Origin: Muribaculaceae bacterium
GTDB taxonomy: Bacteria; Bacteroidota; Bacteroidia; Bacteroidales; Muribaculaceae
NCBI GenBank assembly: GCA_022510505.1
Contig: JAFLTL010000001.1
Location: forward strand, 62,001 to 126,000
Reading direction: 5' to 3'
Length of the DNA stretch: 64,000 nucleotides
A program made the position numbers and the translations under genes. Each line of letters opens with the position of its first letter. The first letter of the stretch is position 1. Below the pieces are notes generated by a model. It saw only the letters and a program-made list of their open reading frames with translations, was not told the origin of the DNA and did not search any database. Positions 8,498-20,036 of the stretch are shown one piece after another.

Positions 8498-10300
8498 ATG
8501 AACGACATAATCAGATTACTTCCCGATTCAGTAGCAAATCAAATAGCGGCGGGAGAGGTTATTCAAAGACCTTCTTCAGTTATAAAGGAATTAGTAGAGA
8601 ATTCGATTGATGCGGGTGCAAAGAAAATCGATATTATTGTTAAAGATGCTGGCAGGACACTACTGCAGGTGATAGATGATGGTTGTGGTATGTCGTCGAC
8701 CGATGCGCGTTTAGCCTTTGAACGTCATAGCACTTCTAAAATAAAAACTGCGGCCGATTTATTCACTCTGCGAACGATGGGTTTTCGTGGGGAAGCTCTT
8801 GCTTCGATAGCTGCTATTTCGCAGGTTGACATCAGAACCATGAGGCCGGAAGACTCGGTCGGAACAAGATTAAAGATAAACGGATCAAAAGTAGAATCCC
8901 AGGAGCCAGATGTCACAATTCCCGGAACAAACATGAGTATAAAGAATCTGTTCTTCAATGTTCCGGCGAGAAGAAAGTTTTTAAAGAAAGACACCATAGA
9001 ATTCACAAATATCCTTCATGAATTTGAAAGAATGGCATTGGTGAATCCCGGTGTGGAATTATCACTTACCCACAATGAACGCTTGGTTCATCGACTTGGC
9101 AGATCCACGTTGAAAGAAAGAATAGGTAACCTTTTCGGGCGTACAATCGAGGATCAACTGATACCAGTTTCAGCAATGACAGAACCAGTTAGAATTTCGG
9201 GTTTTATTGGAAATCCGACGCATGCTCGTAAAAGAGGGGCTCTGCAATATTTTTTTGTTAATGGCAGAAATATGAGACATCCTTATTTCCACAGAGCTGT
9301 GATGAGTTGTTATGAGAAACTTTTACCTCCTGACACTCAACCTAATTATTTCATCGACTTTACTGTTGATCCTGAGACAATCGACGTGAACATTCACCCG
9401 ACGAAGAATGAAATTAAATTCGAAAACGAACAAATTATCTGGCAACTGTTAGTAGCTGCTGTCAGAGAAAGTCTTGGAAAGTTTAATGTTGGTCCCTCGA
9501 TAGATTTTGAGATGGGGCATAACTTTATGATTGGAAGCTTAGGTGAGGTTTCACGGACAGAAAAGGAAATTGCCGAAACAGAATCGGTAAGAATCTCAGT
9601 ATCCCCGCAAACTTTATCGAAACCAGCATTAAATCATTCGGTTACGTCAAGACAATCATTTGAAAGGCCTCGTCAAAACAAAGATTGGGAAACTTTATAT
9701 CAGGATAATCAGAAAGAGATTACACGATCGTCTAAATTTATTCAGATTAAAGACCGTTATATTCTGACTCCTTCTATGACAGGACTGACAATAATAGACC
9801 AGCACGAAGCTCATATAAATGTATTATACCATAAATTCTATAATCTTTATAAGGAGCATAGTTTCACTTCTCAAAGTCTAATTTTTCCGGTCAAGGTTTC
9901 ATTATCACCTGATCAGATGATTATGTTAGATAGTGTTCAGGACATTCTCGAAGAGATTGGTTACAGAATAGAAAACGCGGAACAAAATGAGAAAGAACTG
10001 ACAGCTCTACCATCGGTTTTGGGAAATGCATATGGCGCTGAGGTTCTTCTTGACATTCTAGATGGCCTTCAGACAGAAGCGTCCCAGGAAAATGATGTCT
10101 TCAATGTGATCCCCGGAATCATAGCTATGTCAATGGCCCGAGGGTCAGCAATACGGGCCGGTCAATCCTTGACATCGGAAGAGATAGAAACTCTAATTGG
10201 CTCATTATATTCCTTGTCATCGCCAGCCTTGAGTGCGGACGGAAAGAAAGTGATAACGGAAATTGATGTAGAAACCATAGAAAAGCTGTTCCGAGTCTGA
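8498..10300 (+). CDS. mutL: DNA mismatch repair protein MutL
   Basis: A 600-residue mismatch-repair coordinator. The N-terminal GHKL ATPase is complete: ELVENSIDAGA, DDGCGM, RHSTSKI and TMGFRGEALASIAAIS. I take ATG 8498 (MNDIIRLLPDSVANQIAAGEV) because that is where MutL homology begins and because a promoter lies at 8419-8447. In the C-terminal domain the endonuclease motif DQHA(x)2E(x)4E is replaced by DQHEAHINVLYH from Asp434, and the later CPHGRP motif is absent, so nuclease activity is doubtful. The next gene, guaB, has its own -7 box. Confidence 0.95.
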   Translation: MNDIIRLLPDSVANQIAAGEVIQRPSSVIKELVENSIDAGAKKIDIIVKDAGRTLLQVIDDGCGMSSTDARLAFERHSTSKIKTAADLFTLRTMGFRGEALASIAAISQVDIRTMRPEDSVGTRLKINGSKVESQEPDVTIPGTNMSIKNLFFNVPARRKFLKKDTIEFTNILHEFERMALVNPGVELSLTHNERLVHRLGRSTLKERIGNLFGRTIEDQLIPVSAMTEPVRISGFIGNPTHARKRGALQYFFVNGRNMRHPYFHRAVMSCYEKLLPPDTQPNYFIDFTVDPETIDVNIHPTKNEIKFENEQIIWQLLVAAVRESLGKFNVGPSIDFEMGHNFMIGSLGEVSRTEKEIAETESVRISVSPQTLSKPALNHSVTSRQSFERPRQNKDWETLYQDNQKEITRSSKFIQIKDRYILTPSMTGLTIIDQHEAHINVLYHKFYNLYKEHSFTSQSLIFPVKVSLSPDQMIMLDSVQDILEEIGYRIENAEQNEKELTALPSVLGNAYGAEVLLDILDGLQTEASQENDVFNVIPGIIAMSMARGSAIRAGQSLTSEEIETLIGSLYSLSSPALSADGKKVITEIDVETIEKLFRV

Positions 10301-10335
10301 TTTTTTATTTTGATGAATTAGCCATATTAGCGTAG

Positions 10336-11850
<1,515 letters not shown>

Positions 11851-11861
11851 TTTCGAACAGT

Positions 11862-12761
11862 ATGCTATATTCCATGACCGGTTTCGGAAGGTCAACAGTG
11901 ATAGCCTATTCAAAGAAGATAACTGTCGAAATTAAATCATTGAATTCAAAACAGCTTGACGTGTCTTTGAGGATGCCATCATTGTTCCGTGACAGTGATT
12001 TGAAAATCAGGGAGATGATAGGTTCTCGGCTTGAGCGTGGAAAAATTGATATGAACATATATGTGGAACGATATGGTCAAACAGAAGATTCCACTGAGAA
12101 TTTCAATATTCATTTCAATACTCCTGTGTTGAAGCACATTAGGCGGATAACATTAGAGGCATGTCAGGAACTGGAGATTAACCCTCCTTCAGAATGGTTT
12201 CAATTTTTCATGAGATTCCCGGAGGCATTTCACAGCGATGCCCCGATTCCTACAGCTACCGAAGCAGAGACAGCGGAACTGATGAAAGCCGTTGAGGAGA
12301 GTTTGACAGAACTGACTGACTACAGGAAAACCGAAGGCATCAAACTAGAAGTTTTTTTCACAGAAAAGATTAGGAATATAAGAGAATATCTTGGTGAAAT
12401 TGGAAAATTCGAAAAGGAAAGAGTTCAAAAGATTCGCGATAAAATTGAAGAAGGATTACAAAACATTTCTACACCCGACTATGACAAGAGTCGGTTGGAG
12501 CAAGAAATGATTTTCTATATCGAGAAATTGGATGTCAGTGAGGAAAAGCAAAGACTCGGTCAACATTTGGATTATTTTATAGAGACAATGTCACAAAACA
12601 AACCAGGTCAGGGAAAAAAGCTTGGTTTCATATCTCAGGAAATGGGTCGTGAGATAAACACACTAGGATCTAAGAGTAATCAAGCAGACATGCAGAAACT
12701 GGTTGTTAAAATGAAGGATGAGCTCGAGCAGATCAAAGAGCAGGTTCTAAACGTAATGTGA
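11862..12761 (+). CDS. yicC: YicC-family endoribonuclease
   Basis: A 299-residue YicC/YloC protein. It opens with the family signature MLYSMTGFGRS followed by EIKSLNSKQLD, and ends in the conserved DUF1732 segment NKPGQGKKLGFISQEMGREINTLGSKSNQ. E. coli YicC is an RNase involved in small-RNA turnover; activity here is inferred from family. It sits between guaB (11 bases upstream) and gmk (6 bases downstream). The yicC-gmk pairing is widely conserved. Confidence 0.92.
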   Translation: MLYSMTGFGRSTVIAYSKKITVEIKSLNSKQLDVSLRMPSLFRDSDLKIREMIGSRLERGKIDMNIYVERYGQTEDSTENFNIHFNTPVLKHIRRITLEACQELEINPPSEWFQFFMRFPEAFHSDAPIPTATEAETAELMKAVEESLTELTDYRKTEGIKLEVFFTEKIRNIREYLGEIGKFEKERVQKIRDKIEEGLQNISTPDYDKSRLEQEMIFYIEKLDVSEEKQRLGQHLDYFIETMSQNKPGQGKKLGFISQEMGREINTLGSKSNQADMQKLVVKMKDELEQIKEQVLNVM

Positions 12762-12767
12762 TTGTTA

Positions 12768-13349
12768 ATGGAAGGGAAAGGTAAGGTAATTGTTTTTTCA
12801 GCCCCGTCGGGATGTGGTAAATCGACCATAATTCAGAAACTGAGGGAGCGAGGAAACATAGATTTTGCTTTTTCAGTTTCAGCCACTAACAGGGCTCCAA
12901 GAGAAGGTGAGAAAGATGGCGTGAATTATTATTTCATGACTGACGATGAATTCAAGACTCATATTGATAAAGGTGACTTCATAGAGTATTGTGAGGTCTA
13001 TCCCGGTAAATTTTACGGAACCTTGAAGAGTGAGGTAATTCGAAGGTGTAATGAGGGTCACAATGTTATCTTGGATATCGATGTCGAGGGTGGAGAGAAC
13101 GTGATGAAGTTGCTGGGTAATGATGTGCTCACATTGTTTATAATGCCCCCATCAATAGATGAGCTGCGTTCAAGACTTCAGAATCGAGGAACAGATTCGC
13201 CAGATAAAATAGAGGAGCGTCTATCAAGAGCCAATTATGAAATATCTTTTGCACCTAAATATGATGTTGTCATAACTAACGATGTTCTCCAACATTCGGT
13301 AGAAGAATGCGAGAAAGTTATTGAAGACTTCATAGAATCGACAGTTTAA
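12768..13349 (+). CDS. gmk: Guanylate kinase
   Basis: Phosphorylates GMP to GDP. The 193-residue enzyme has the P-loop SAPSGCGKST, the GMP-binding segment SVSATNRAPREGEKDGVNYYF, and EYCEVYPGKFYGT. ATG 12768 is preferred to TTG 12762. It completes the guaB-yicC-gmk unit, and the next gene, rimP, has a separate promoter. Confidence 0.96.
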   Translation: MEGKGKVIVFSAPSGCGKSTIIQKLRERGNIDFAFSVSATNRAPREGEKDGVNYYFMTDDEFKTHIDKGDFIEYCEVYPGKFYGTLKSEVIRRCNEGHNVILDIDVEGGENVMKLLGNDVLTLFIMPPSIDELRSRLQNRGTDSPDKIEERLSRANYEISFAPKYDVVITNDVLQHSVEECEKVIEDFIESTV

Positions 13350-13402
13350 GGTTAAATTATGTTAAACTAAATAATGGTCTCATTGAAAATTCTTGTCTAT
13401 AG

Positions 13403-13433
13403 TTGATTACGATATTATAATTTATTAAATTTG
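13403..13433 (+). promoter_or_regulatory. Promoter of the rimP-nusA-infB operon
   Basis: TTG (13403-13405) and TAAATTTG (13426-13433) are 20 bases apart, an ideal Bacteroidetes promoter. The expected start point, around 13439, lies just before a strong hairpin. Confidence 0.65.
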
Positions 13434-13445
13434 CACTGAGCATTT

Positions 13446-13469
13446 CGGAGGAGGCGCAAGCTTCCTCCG
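13446..13469 (+). promoter_or_regulatory. 5' leader hairpin upstream of rimP
   Basis: CGGAGGA (13446-13452) pairs with TCCTCCG (13463-13469) around GGCGCAAGCT. The hairpin would sit at the extreme 5' end of the mRNA, 16 bases before the rimP ATG. It is GC-rich in an AT-rich setting and has no T-run adequate for a strong terminator (TTTTATT). A role in mRNA stability or translation control is inferred. Confidence 0.5.
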
Positions 13470-13485
13470 TTTTATTAATGAAATT

Positions 13486-13950
13486 ATGATAGATATAGAC
13501 CTTCTGAGAAAAACGGTTGAGGAGTCGATAGAGGGGACCAACATGTTTCTTGTCGACTTGAGAATAGAACCGGGCAATCACATAGTGGTTGAAATAGATT
13601 CTACCGATGGAATAGATGTGGACACCTGTGCGTCGATCACGCGCAAGATAGAAGCCGTTTTTGACCGCGACAAGGAAGATTATGAGTTAGAAGTTGGCTC
13701 GGCAGGTTTGACAGCTCCATTCAAGGTGAAACAGCAGTACATGAAAAATCTTGGCAAGGAGATAGAAGTTTTGACGACTGACGGAAGGAAGATAAAAGGT
13801 GTATTATCGGCTGTAAACGCGGGTGATTATGTTGTGGAGGTTCCCACGAAGGTTAAAGAACCCGGTGAGAAAAAACCGAAGGTTGTAAATCAACCAGTGA
13901 CAATCAATTATGATCAGACAAAAACAGCAAGATATCTAATAAAATTCTAA
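13486..13950 (+). CDS. rimP: Ribosome maturation factor RimP
   Basis: A 154-residue 30S assembly factor. It has the two-domain RimP pattern: an N-terminal alpha/beta domain with VVEIDSTDGIDVDTCASITRKIE, then YELEVGSAGLTAPFK, which matches the family's 'L.VSSPG.d.PF' element. A C-terminal SH3-like domain follows, with EIEVLTTDGRKIKGVL. It is first in the widely conserved rimP-nusA-infB order, 11 bases before nusA. Confidence 0.93.
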   Translation: MIDIDLLRKTVEESIEGTNMFLVDLRIEPGNHIVVEIDSTDGIDVDTCASITRKIEAVFDRDKEDYELEVGSAGLTAPFKVKQQYMKNLGKEIEVLTTDGRKIKGVLSAVNAGDYVVEVPTKVKEPGEKKPKVVNQPVTINYDQTKTARYLIKF

Positions 13951-13961
13951 TAAAACCGATT

Positions 13962-15239
13962 ATGGCAAAAAAGACTGAAGCACTACCTAATATAATAGAA
14001 AGTTTTGCAGAGTTCAAGGAGCTAAAGAACATAGACAAGACCACAATGATCAGTGTTCTTGAGGAGTCGTTCCGCAATGTTCTTGCCAAAATGTTTGGTA
14101 CCGACGAGAATTTGGATGTGATTATGAACCCGGATAAAGGCGACGTTCAAATTTTTCAGAATCTTGAGGTAGTTCCCGACGGAGAGGTAGAAGATCCTAA
14201 TCTTCAGATTGGTTTAACTGACGCTCGCGAGGATAATGATCCGGAGGCAGAGATAGGAGAAGAGCACACACGGGAAATTATTTTTGCCAATTTTGGACGT
14301 CGTGCCATTCTCAACCTTCGTCAGACCCTCCAGTCTAAGATACTAGACCTTCAGAAAGAAGCCATATACAATAAATTTAAAGAGTTGGAAGGTCAATTGG
14401 TTTCAGGAGAAGTTTATCAGACATGGTCACGCGAAACCTTACTTCTTGATGCCGAAAAGAATGAGTTGATTCTTCCTAAAAGCGAGTCTATTCCAAGAGA
14501 CTTTTTTAGAAAAGGGGAGACAGTTCAAGCTGTCATTGCAAATGTCGACAATAAGAATAATAACCCCAAAATCACAGTTAGCCGCACTCACGAGAACTTC
14601 CTAAAGAGATTGTTTGAAAGGGATGTTCCCGAGATAGCCGACGGCCTTATTTATATAAGAGCTGTTGCACGCATTCCGGGAGAAAGGGCAAAAATAGCGG
14701 TGGAGAGTTATGATGAGCGTATTGATCCAGTTGGAGCATGCGTTGGTCCTAAGGGTTCCCGTATCCATGGTATTGTCAGAGAGTTGAGAAATGAAAACAT
14801 AGACGTTATCAACTACACTTCAAATCCCCAGTTACTTATTCAGCGAGCTCTCAGTCCAGCCAAGGTTTCATCAATTCGAGTAGATCCGACTGAGATGAAA
14901 GCGGAAGTATTTTTAAAACCCGAAGAAATATCTTTGGCAATAGGAAAAGGCGGCTCAAATATTAAGTTGGCATCGATGCTGACCGGCTATGAAATTGACG
15001 TATATCGCGACACAGAGGTTGATGTTGCAGAGGAAGATATTTATCTGGATGAATTCAAGGATGAGATTGATTCCTGGATTATCGATAAGTTTAAATTTGC
15101 GGGTATGACAACAGCCAAGAGTGTCTTGAAAGTTCCAAGAGAAAAGCTTATTGAGGACAGCAAATTGGATTTGGAAGAGGAAACTGTAGACAAGGTATTG
15201 GAAGTACTAAGGGCAGAATTTGAAGAAGAGGAGGATTGA
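13962..15239 (+). CDS. nusA: Transcription termination/antitermination factor NusA
   Basis: A 425-residue RNA polymerase and RNA-binding factor for pausing, termination and antitermination. An N-terminal domain is followed by an S1 segment ([10 protein letters not shown] ... ELILPKSE). Two KH domains follow, with signatures [27 protein letters not shown] and [13 protein letters not shown]. The acidic C-terminus ends EEFEEEED-like. It lies between rimP and infB, ending two bases before the infB ATG. Confidence 0.95.
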   Translation: MAKKTEALPNIIESFAEFKELKNIDKTTMISVLEESFRNVLAKMFGTDENLDVIMNPDKGDVQIFQNLEVVPDGEVEDPNLQIGLTDAREDNDPEAEIGEEHTREIIFANFGRRAILNLRQTLQSKILDLQKEAIYNKFKELEGQLVSGEVYQTWSRETLLLDAEKNELILPKSESIPRDFFRKGETVQAVIANVDNKNNNPKITVSRTHENFLKRLFERDVPEIADGLIYIRAVARIPGERAKIAVESYDERIDPVGACVGPKGSRIHGIVRELRNENIDVINYTSNPQLLIQRALSPAKVSSIRVDPTEMKAEVFLKPEEISLAIGKGGSNIKLASMLTGYEIDVYRDTEVDVAEEDIYLDEFKDEIDSWIIDKFKFAGMTTAKSVLKVPREKLIEDSKLDLEEETVDKVLEVLRAEFEEEED

Positions 15240-15241
15240 GA

Positions 15242-18157
15242 ATGGCAGGACAAAAGATTAGTAAAGTTGCAAAAGAGCTCAATGTTTCAGTTGGTACTGT
15301 AGTTGAGGCATTGAAGAAAAATGACATAATTGTGCCAGAAGATAATCCTAATTTCCGCTTGACCGACGATCAAATAGAAATTCTTAATCATAAGTTTAAG
15401 GGAGATAAGGATCAAAAGAATAAATCCTCGATTTTTTTATCACAGCGTCACAAGGAAAAAAGAGCCTCTCAGAATGTTGCGGCCAAATCGAGTGAGCCAG
15501 TAAAAATAGAAGTCGAGCCAATTTCACGTCCTAAATTTATTGGTAAGATTGATTTGACCACTGGCAAAGCAATCACTGAGGAACCGAAAGATAATCCCGT
15601 GAACACAGTTATTCCGGAAGATGTTAAAAAAACAACTCCAACGAATATTGTAGAGGATAAAAAGACATCTGTTGTAGAAGAGAAAAAACGGGACACTGTT
15701 GAGAAGAAACCGGAGGAGCCCAAACCTTCAACAGAAGAGAAGAAGTTTGTTGAAGATAAGATAGAGAAACAATCAGAGAAGGAATTGCCTCAAGAGGACA
15801 AGAAACCGGCTCCTGTTGTGACATCATCGGCAAAAGAAGAAGTAAGGTTAAAGCCAACGGAAGTAGAACCTAAAAAAGTAGAGAAAGAGACGCCTAAGTC
15901 TCAGGAAGATAAATCGAAGGAACCTGAAATATTTACTTATGGTCCGAAGATTGAAAGTCCTGTGAAACTTAATGTTGTTGGCAAAATAGATCTATCATCT
16001 CTTAATCAATCGACACGTCCCAAGAAAAAAAGTAAGGAAGAGCGCAAGCAAGAAAAAGGAGGAAATGGTCAGAATGCTGATGTTTCTCCGAATTCTTCAG
16101 GACGTGACAGAAAGAAACGCCGTCGCATAAATGGCAAAGAAAAAATTGATATAGAGAAGGCCGCCTCCCAGCAAAAAAATAAAGAGACATCTAACAATCG
16201 GAAGGATGGAAAGAACAAGAACAAACAGAACCGTCCTGTTCATGTTGAAGTAAGCGAGGAAGATGTTCAAAAGCAGGTTCGCGAGACACTTGCCCGTTTA
16301 ACGAGTAAGGACAAGGGTTTAAAGAAAGGTGTCAAATGGAGAAAAGAAAAACGAGAAGCATTCGCATCACGTGAAAAAGAGCAAGCTGAACAGGAAGCAG
16401 CACAGAGCACAACACTTCAGTTGACAGAATTCGTGACAGCTAATGACTTGGCATCTATGATGGATGTTCCAATCAATCAGGTGATCGCAACCTGTATGAA
16501 TTTAGGAGTGATGGTTTCAATAAACCAACGTCTCGATGCGGAAACCATCAATATTGTAGCTGAAGAATTCGGTTTTAAAACTGAATATGTATCAGCCGAG
16601 GTTGTAGAAGCTATAGCTCAGGAAGAAGACAGTGAAGAAGATTTGACATCGCGTCCTCCCATTGTAACAGTGATGGGTCACGTTGATCATGGTAAGACCT
16701 CGTTGCTCGATTATATAAGGAATGCAAATGTTATTGCCGGCGAGGCGGGCGGAATCACGCAGCACATCGGTGCCTACAATGTAAAACTCCCAGATGGCCG
16801 TCGAATTACATTCCTGGATACTCCTGGTCACGAGGCATTCACTGCAATGAGAGCACGTGGAGCCAAGGTTACTGACCTTGTCATCATAATAGTAGCAGCT
16901 GACGACAATGTTATGCCACAAACAGTTGAAGCTATAAACCATGCCTCGGCAGCTGGTGTACCTATTGTATTTGCAATAAACAAAATCGACAAACCGAATG
17001 CTAATCCGGATAAGATTAAGGAAGCTCTTGCCGGAATGAATTACCTTGTGGAGGATTGGGGTGGTAAATATCAATCGCAGGATATTTCGGCAAAAAAAGG
17101 AATCGGAGTGGAGGAATTGATGGAGAAGGTGCTTTTAGAAGCCGAGATGCTTGATTTGAAGGCTAATCCCGACAAGAATGCCGTTGGATCCATCATAGAA
17201 TCATCGCTTGATAAAGGTAGAGGATATGTGGCAACAGTGTTGGTACAGAATGGTACTCTACATGTGGGAGACACTATCTTAGCCGGTGTTCACTACGGAA
17301 AAATCAAAGCGATGTTCAATGAGAGAAATCAGCGAATCAAGGAGGCTGGTCCTGCTACTCCGGCATTAATTCTTGGGTTAAATGGAGCTCCGACAGCTGG
17401 TGATACATTCAATGTATTGGATACAGAACAGGAAGCTCGAGAAATTGCATCGAAGCGTGAGCAACTTCAACGAGAACTCGGTTTGAGAACTAGAAAACTC
17501 CTGTCGCTTGAAGACATTGGTCGTCGAAGAGCAATTGGTAATTTCCAAGAACTAAATATCATTGTAAAAGGTGATGTTGACGGTTCAATAGAGGCACTAT
17601 CGGATTCGTTGATAAAGCTTTCAACTGAAGAAATTCAGGTAAATGTAATTCACAAAGCTGTTGGTGAGATTTCAGAAAGTGATGTTACGTTAGCAGCGGC
17701 TTCCGATGCCATTATAATTGGTTTCCAAGTCAGACCTTCAATAGCAGCAAGAAAGGCGGCTGAAAGAGAGGGTGTCGAAATAAGGCTTTATTCGATAATT
17801 TATCAGGCGATTGAGGAAGTTAAAGATGCTATGGCAGGTATGCTCGAACCGGAATTGAAAGAAGAAATAACCGGTTCTGCCGAAGTCATGAACATTTTCC
17901 ACAATTCCAAGGTCGGTACAATCGCTGGTTGCCTTGTTCGTGAAGGAAAACTTAAGAGAGGTGCTAAGGTTCGTTTAATTAGAGACGGTATTGTAAAATA
18001 TACTGGCGAACTTGGATCCTTAAAGCGTTTCAAAGAAGATGTCAAAGAAGTTCTGGCGGGTTACGACTGCGGTATGTCCATTGTGGGATACAATGACATT
18101 AAAGTTGGCGACTTTATAGAAGGATATGAAGAAGTCGAAGTGAACAGAACTTTATGA
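15242..18157 (+). CDS. infB: Translation initiation factor IF-2
   Basis: A 971-residue GTPase that places initiator tRNA on the ribosome. It has an N-terminal helical IF2N motif, then about 350 residues that are extremely rich in Lys, Glu and Pro. The G domain starts near residue 470 with GHVDHGKTS (G1), GGITQHIG (G2), DTPGHEAF (G3), NKIDK (G4) and ISAKKG (G5). Domains II and III and the C-terminal fMet-tRNA domain follow. ATG 15242 with GAGGAGG upstream is preferred to TTG 15236. The TGA overlaps the folK ATG. Confidence 0.97.
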   Translation: MAGQKISKVAKELNVSVGTVVEALKKNDIIVPEDNPNFRLTDDQIEILNHKFKGDKDQKNKSSIFLSQRHKEKRASQNVAAKSSEPVKIEVEPISRPKFIGKIDLTTGKAITEEPKDNPVNTVIPEDVKKTTPTNIVEDKKTSVVEEKKRDTVEKKPEEPKPSTEEKKFVEDKIEKQSEKELPQEDKKPAPVVTSSAKEEVRLKPTEVEPKKVEKETPKSQEDKSKEPEIFTYGPKIESPVKLNVVGKIDLSSLNQSTRPKKKSKEERKQEKGGNGQNADVSPNSSGRDRKKRRRINGKEKIDIEKAASQQKNKETSNNRKDGKNKNKQNRPVHVEVSEEDVQKQVRETLARLTSKDKGLKKGVKWRKEKREAFASREKEQAEQEAAQSTTLQLTEFVTANDLASMMDVPINQVIATCMNLGVMVSINQRLDAETINIVAEEFGFKTEYVSAEVVEAIAQEEDSEEDLTSRPPIVTVMGHVDHGKTSLLDYIRNANVIAGEAGGITQHIGAYNVKLPDGRRITFLDTPGHEAFTAMRARGAKVTDLVIIIVAADDNVMPQTVEAINHASAAGVPIVFAINKIDKPNANPDKIKEALAGMNYLVEDWGGKYQSQDISAKKGIGVEELMEKVLLEAEMLDLKANPDKNAVGSIIESSLDKGRGYVATVLVQNGTLHVGDTILAGVHYGKIKAMFNERNQRIKEAGPATPALILGLNGAPTAGDTFNVLDTEQEAREIASKREQLQRELGLRTRKLLSLEDIGRRRAIGNFQELNIIVKGDVDGSIEALSDSLIKLSTEEIQVNVIHKAVGEISESDVTLAAASDAIIIGFQVRPSIAARKAAEREGVEIRLYSIIYQAIEEVKDAMAGMLEPELKEEITGSAEVMNIFHNSKVGTIAGCLVREGKLKRGAKVRLIRDGIVKYTGELGSLKRFKEDVKEVLAGYDCGMSIVGYNDIKVGDFIEGYEEVEVNRTL

Positions 18158-18657
18158 TTGTATATTTAAATATAGGTTCAAATCTTAAAGATCGCCTCAA
18201 GAATATTCTTGAGGCGATTGCTTATATCCAGGAATTGGACTGGGTGAGATATAATTCATTAGTTGTTTCCCACCCTATTGAGAGTAAAGCATGGGGATAT
18301 GATTCAGACAATCTATTTATTAATGTCGGTGTGAGACTAGAGACCTGTCGGGAGATTAGTCCCCTTGAGATACTGGATGAAATGAAGATTATTGAGAATA
18401 AAATTGGAAATGGAGAAAATCATCGTGATTCAAATGGAAAATATAAGGACAGACTTATTGACATTGATATAATTGCAATAGATGAAATTATTGTTGATGT
18501 GTCACGTCTTAAGGTCCCTCATCCAAGAATGCACGAGAGAGAATTTGTAGTAAAACCAATGATTGAATTGAACCCAAACTGGCTTCATCCCACGTTAGGA
18601 CACAAGTGGAAAGACTTAATTGAAGGAACTGTGGAATTCAACAAGTCCCGGAATTGA
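18154..18657 (+). CDS. folK: HPPK, 6-hydroxymethyl-7,8-dihydropterin pyrophosphokinase
   Basis: Transfers pyrophosphate from ATP to 6-hydroxymethyldihydropterin in folate synthesis. The 167-residue protein matches [18 protein letters not shown] at the N-terminus, the DRLIDIDII metal-binding stretch, and [19 protein letters not shown]. It overlaps the infB stop by four bases and so is probably translationally coupled. Its last 42 bases overlap the end of the convergent sugar-kinase-like gene. Confidence 0.93.
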   Translation: MIVYLNIGSNLKDRLKNILEAIAYIQELDWVRYNSLVVSHPIESKAWGYDSDNLFINVGVRLETCREISPLEILDEMKIIENKIGNGENHRDSNGKYKDRLIDIDIIAIDEIIVDVSRLKVPHPRMHEREFVVKPMIELNPNWLHPTLGHKWKDLIEGTVEFNKSRN

Positions 18658-19458
18658 ATGATTTGAAATTTTAGAAATCTTCAGTTTGAATTCCTCAGCA
18701 ACTTCCTTCAGTAATTGATGATAGTTCTCAGCAGTTCGTCCTACAAATCCCAATGGTAGAGATTCATAACCATGATACTGAAGGATTGTTCTTTCAAAGA
18801 AGGACCTGAAACCTGTCTTTACAATTTCCTGAACGTATTCGTTATCTTGGTTTTTCATAAGGAATACTGCAATTCTTGCCAAAGTTCTGTTTGCAGTCGG
18901 AGTTGAGTATACCTCGTCCATCAATTCATCGGGTGTTACCTCATATTCCTTAAAGAAATCATAAGTTAGCTGTTCCGGTGCAAGTCCTTTCAAGCAATCG
19001 CTTAGGAACACTTTCCCAATGTAGGATCCACTTCCTTCATCACCAAGTATAAACCCTCCCGAGCGAATATTTCGTGTAATTTTTTCTCCATCGTAGGTGC
19101 ATGAATTAGAACCTGTGCCCATTATACAGGCCAATCCTTTTTCTCTAACGAACAATCCTCTTGCTGCGCCAAGAAGGTCGCTATGGATTTCAACCGGAGT
19201 TCTGAATTGTGCTACAAGAGAGAGTTCCATTACTTTATTTTTCTCCTTAGTGGCACATCCTGCACCATAGAAATAAATTTTGTCCCAACGTCGGCGGAAA
19301 AATTCGTCGGGCAACTCAAGACGTATGCAATGACTTATTTCCCTTCGGGAAAGGAAATAAGGATTAAGACCTTGTGTAGTAGCTTGAGAAACCACAACAT
19401 TTTGGTCTACGAGAACCCATTCGGTCCGTGTCGAGCTACTATCGGCTATAACATACAT
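18616..19458 (-). CDS. BadF/BadG/BcrA-type ATPase, N-acetylglucosamine-kinase-like
   Basis: A 280-residue ASKHA-fold kinase. Phosphate-binding loops are visible as DSSSTRTEWV at the N-terminus and MGTGSNSC in the middle. The second-domain loop GGFILGDEGSGSYIGK is diagnostic of the GlcNAc/glucosamine kinase branch. In Bacteroidales these proteins are often annotated simply as ATPases, and the substrate is unproven. It is last of a five-gene reverse operon, with its start overlapping the preceding stop by one base. Its 3' end overlaps convergent folK by 42 bases. Confidence 0.82.
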   Translation of the reverse strand: MYVIADSSSTRTEWVLVDQNVVVSQATTQGLNPYFLSRREISHCIRLELPDEFFRRRWDKIYFYGAGCATKEKNKVMELSLVAQFRTPVEIHSDLLGAARGLFVREKGLACIMGTGSNSCTYDGEKITRNIRSGGFILGDEGSGSYIGKVFLSDCLKGLAPEQLTYDFFKEYEVTPDELMDEVYSTPTANRTLARIAVFLMKNQDNEYVQEIVKTGFRSFFERTILQYHGYESLPLGFVGRTAENYHQLLKEVAEEFKLKISKISNHSIPGLVEFHSSFN

Positions 19459-19997
19459 TAATAATTCTCGCTTAATTCATCGAGGCCCATTAGATCCTCG
19501 TCATCATATTCGCTTCCTTCAAAATCCTCATCCATTTCAATAGATGATTCATTTTTAGCATCAAGTTTTGATTCGAAATCGTCCAAGTCGACATTTTGTT
19601 GGGGTGCTTCTCCTCGTGAAAAAACACATTCGGATTTATCAATATTTTGTCCCGGAAGAGTTTCCTTGAGTTGCAGAAAGAGGTTTCTATCTGTAAGATA
19701 ATCGAAAGTGAACAAAAGTTTCTGACCTTCTTCATCAATCAAATCGGCAAGAGCGGTATCATTCATGACATAGAGGTCGTTAGTCATATCATTGGCACCC
19801 ATATCTTCCAAGGTGATTTCAGTTTTTTTCTCCCAATTATCATCACAAATGAAGAAACTTGACATCTGAGCAGGATCATAATCTATTGCCTCACAGATGG
19901 CATCTTTAAGTTGAAGAAATGTTGAATCGGCATCTATTAATATGTCTCTTCTAAAATCATCCATTTCATCGGAAACTATCCGAAATTTATAAATCAT
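19458..19997 (-). CDS. Plasmid pRiA4b ORF-3 family protein
   Basis: A 179-residue protein with the pRiA4b ORF-3-like fold near its N-terminus: MIYKFRIVSDEMDDFRRDI, then TFLQLKDAICEAIDYD and FFICDDNWEKKTEITL. Some databases label the family as the IS1096 TnpR passenger protein, but nothing here looks mobile, since there are no inverted repeats or transposase. The C-terminal third is highly acidic. A reverse TATATTAG resembles a -7 box between it and ruvC. Its molecular function is unknown. Confidence 0.72.
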   Translation of the reverse strand: MIYKFRIVSDEMDDFRRDILIDADSTFLQLKDAICEAIDYDPAQMSSFFICDDNWEKKTEITLEDMGANDMTNDLYVMNDTALADLIDEEGQKLLFTFDYLTDRNLFLQLKETLPGQNIDKSECVFSRGEAPQQNVDLDDFESKLDAKNESSIEMDEDFEGSEYDDEDLMGLDELSENY

Positions 19998-20036
19998 ATG
20001 CTATAGAATTTTAATTCTGCTAATATAGGAATATTT

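Noticed and set aside
13340-13366. Second XerD-arm-like sequence TTATGTTAAAC upstream of rimP
   Set aside because: It matches 10 of 11 XerD positions, but the 17 bases before it do not form an XerC arm plus spacer and there is no dyad around a 6-base centre.
19458-19997. Mobile element (IS1096 TnpR label of the family)
   Set aside because: No transposase, terminal inverted repeats or target duplications are visible nearby.
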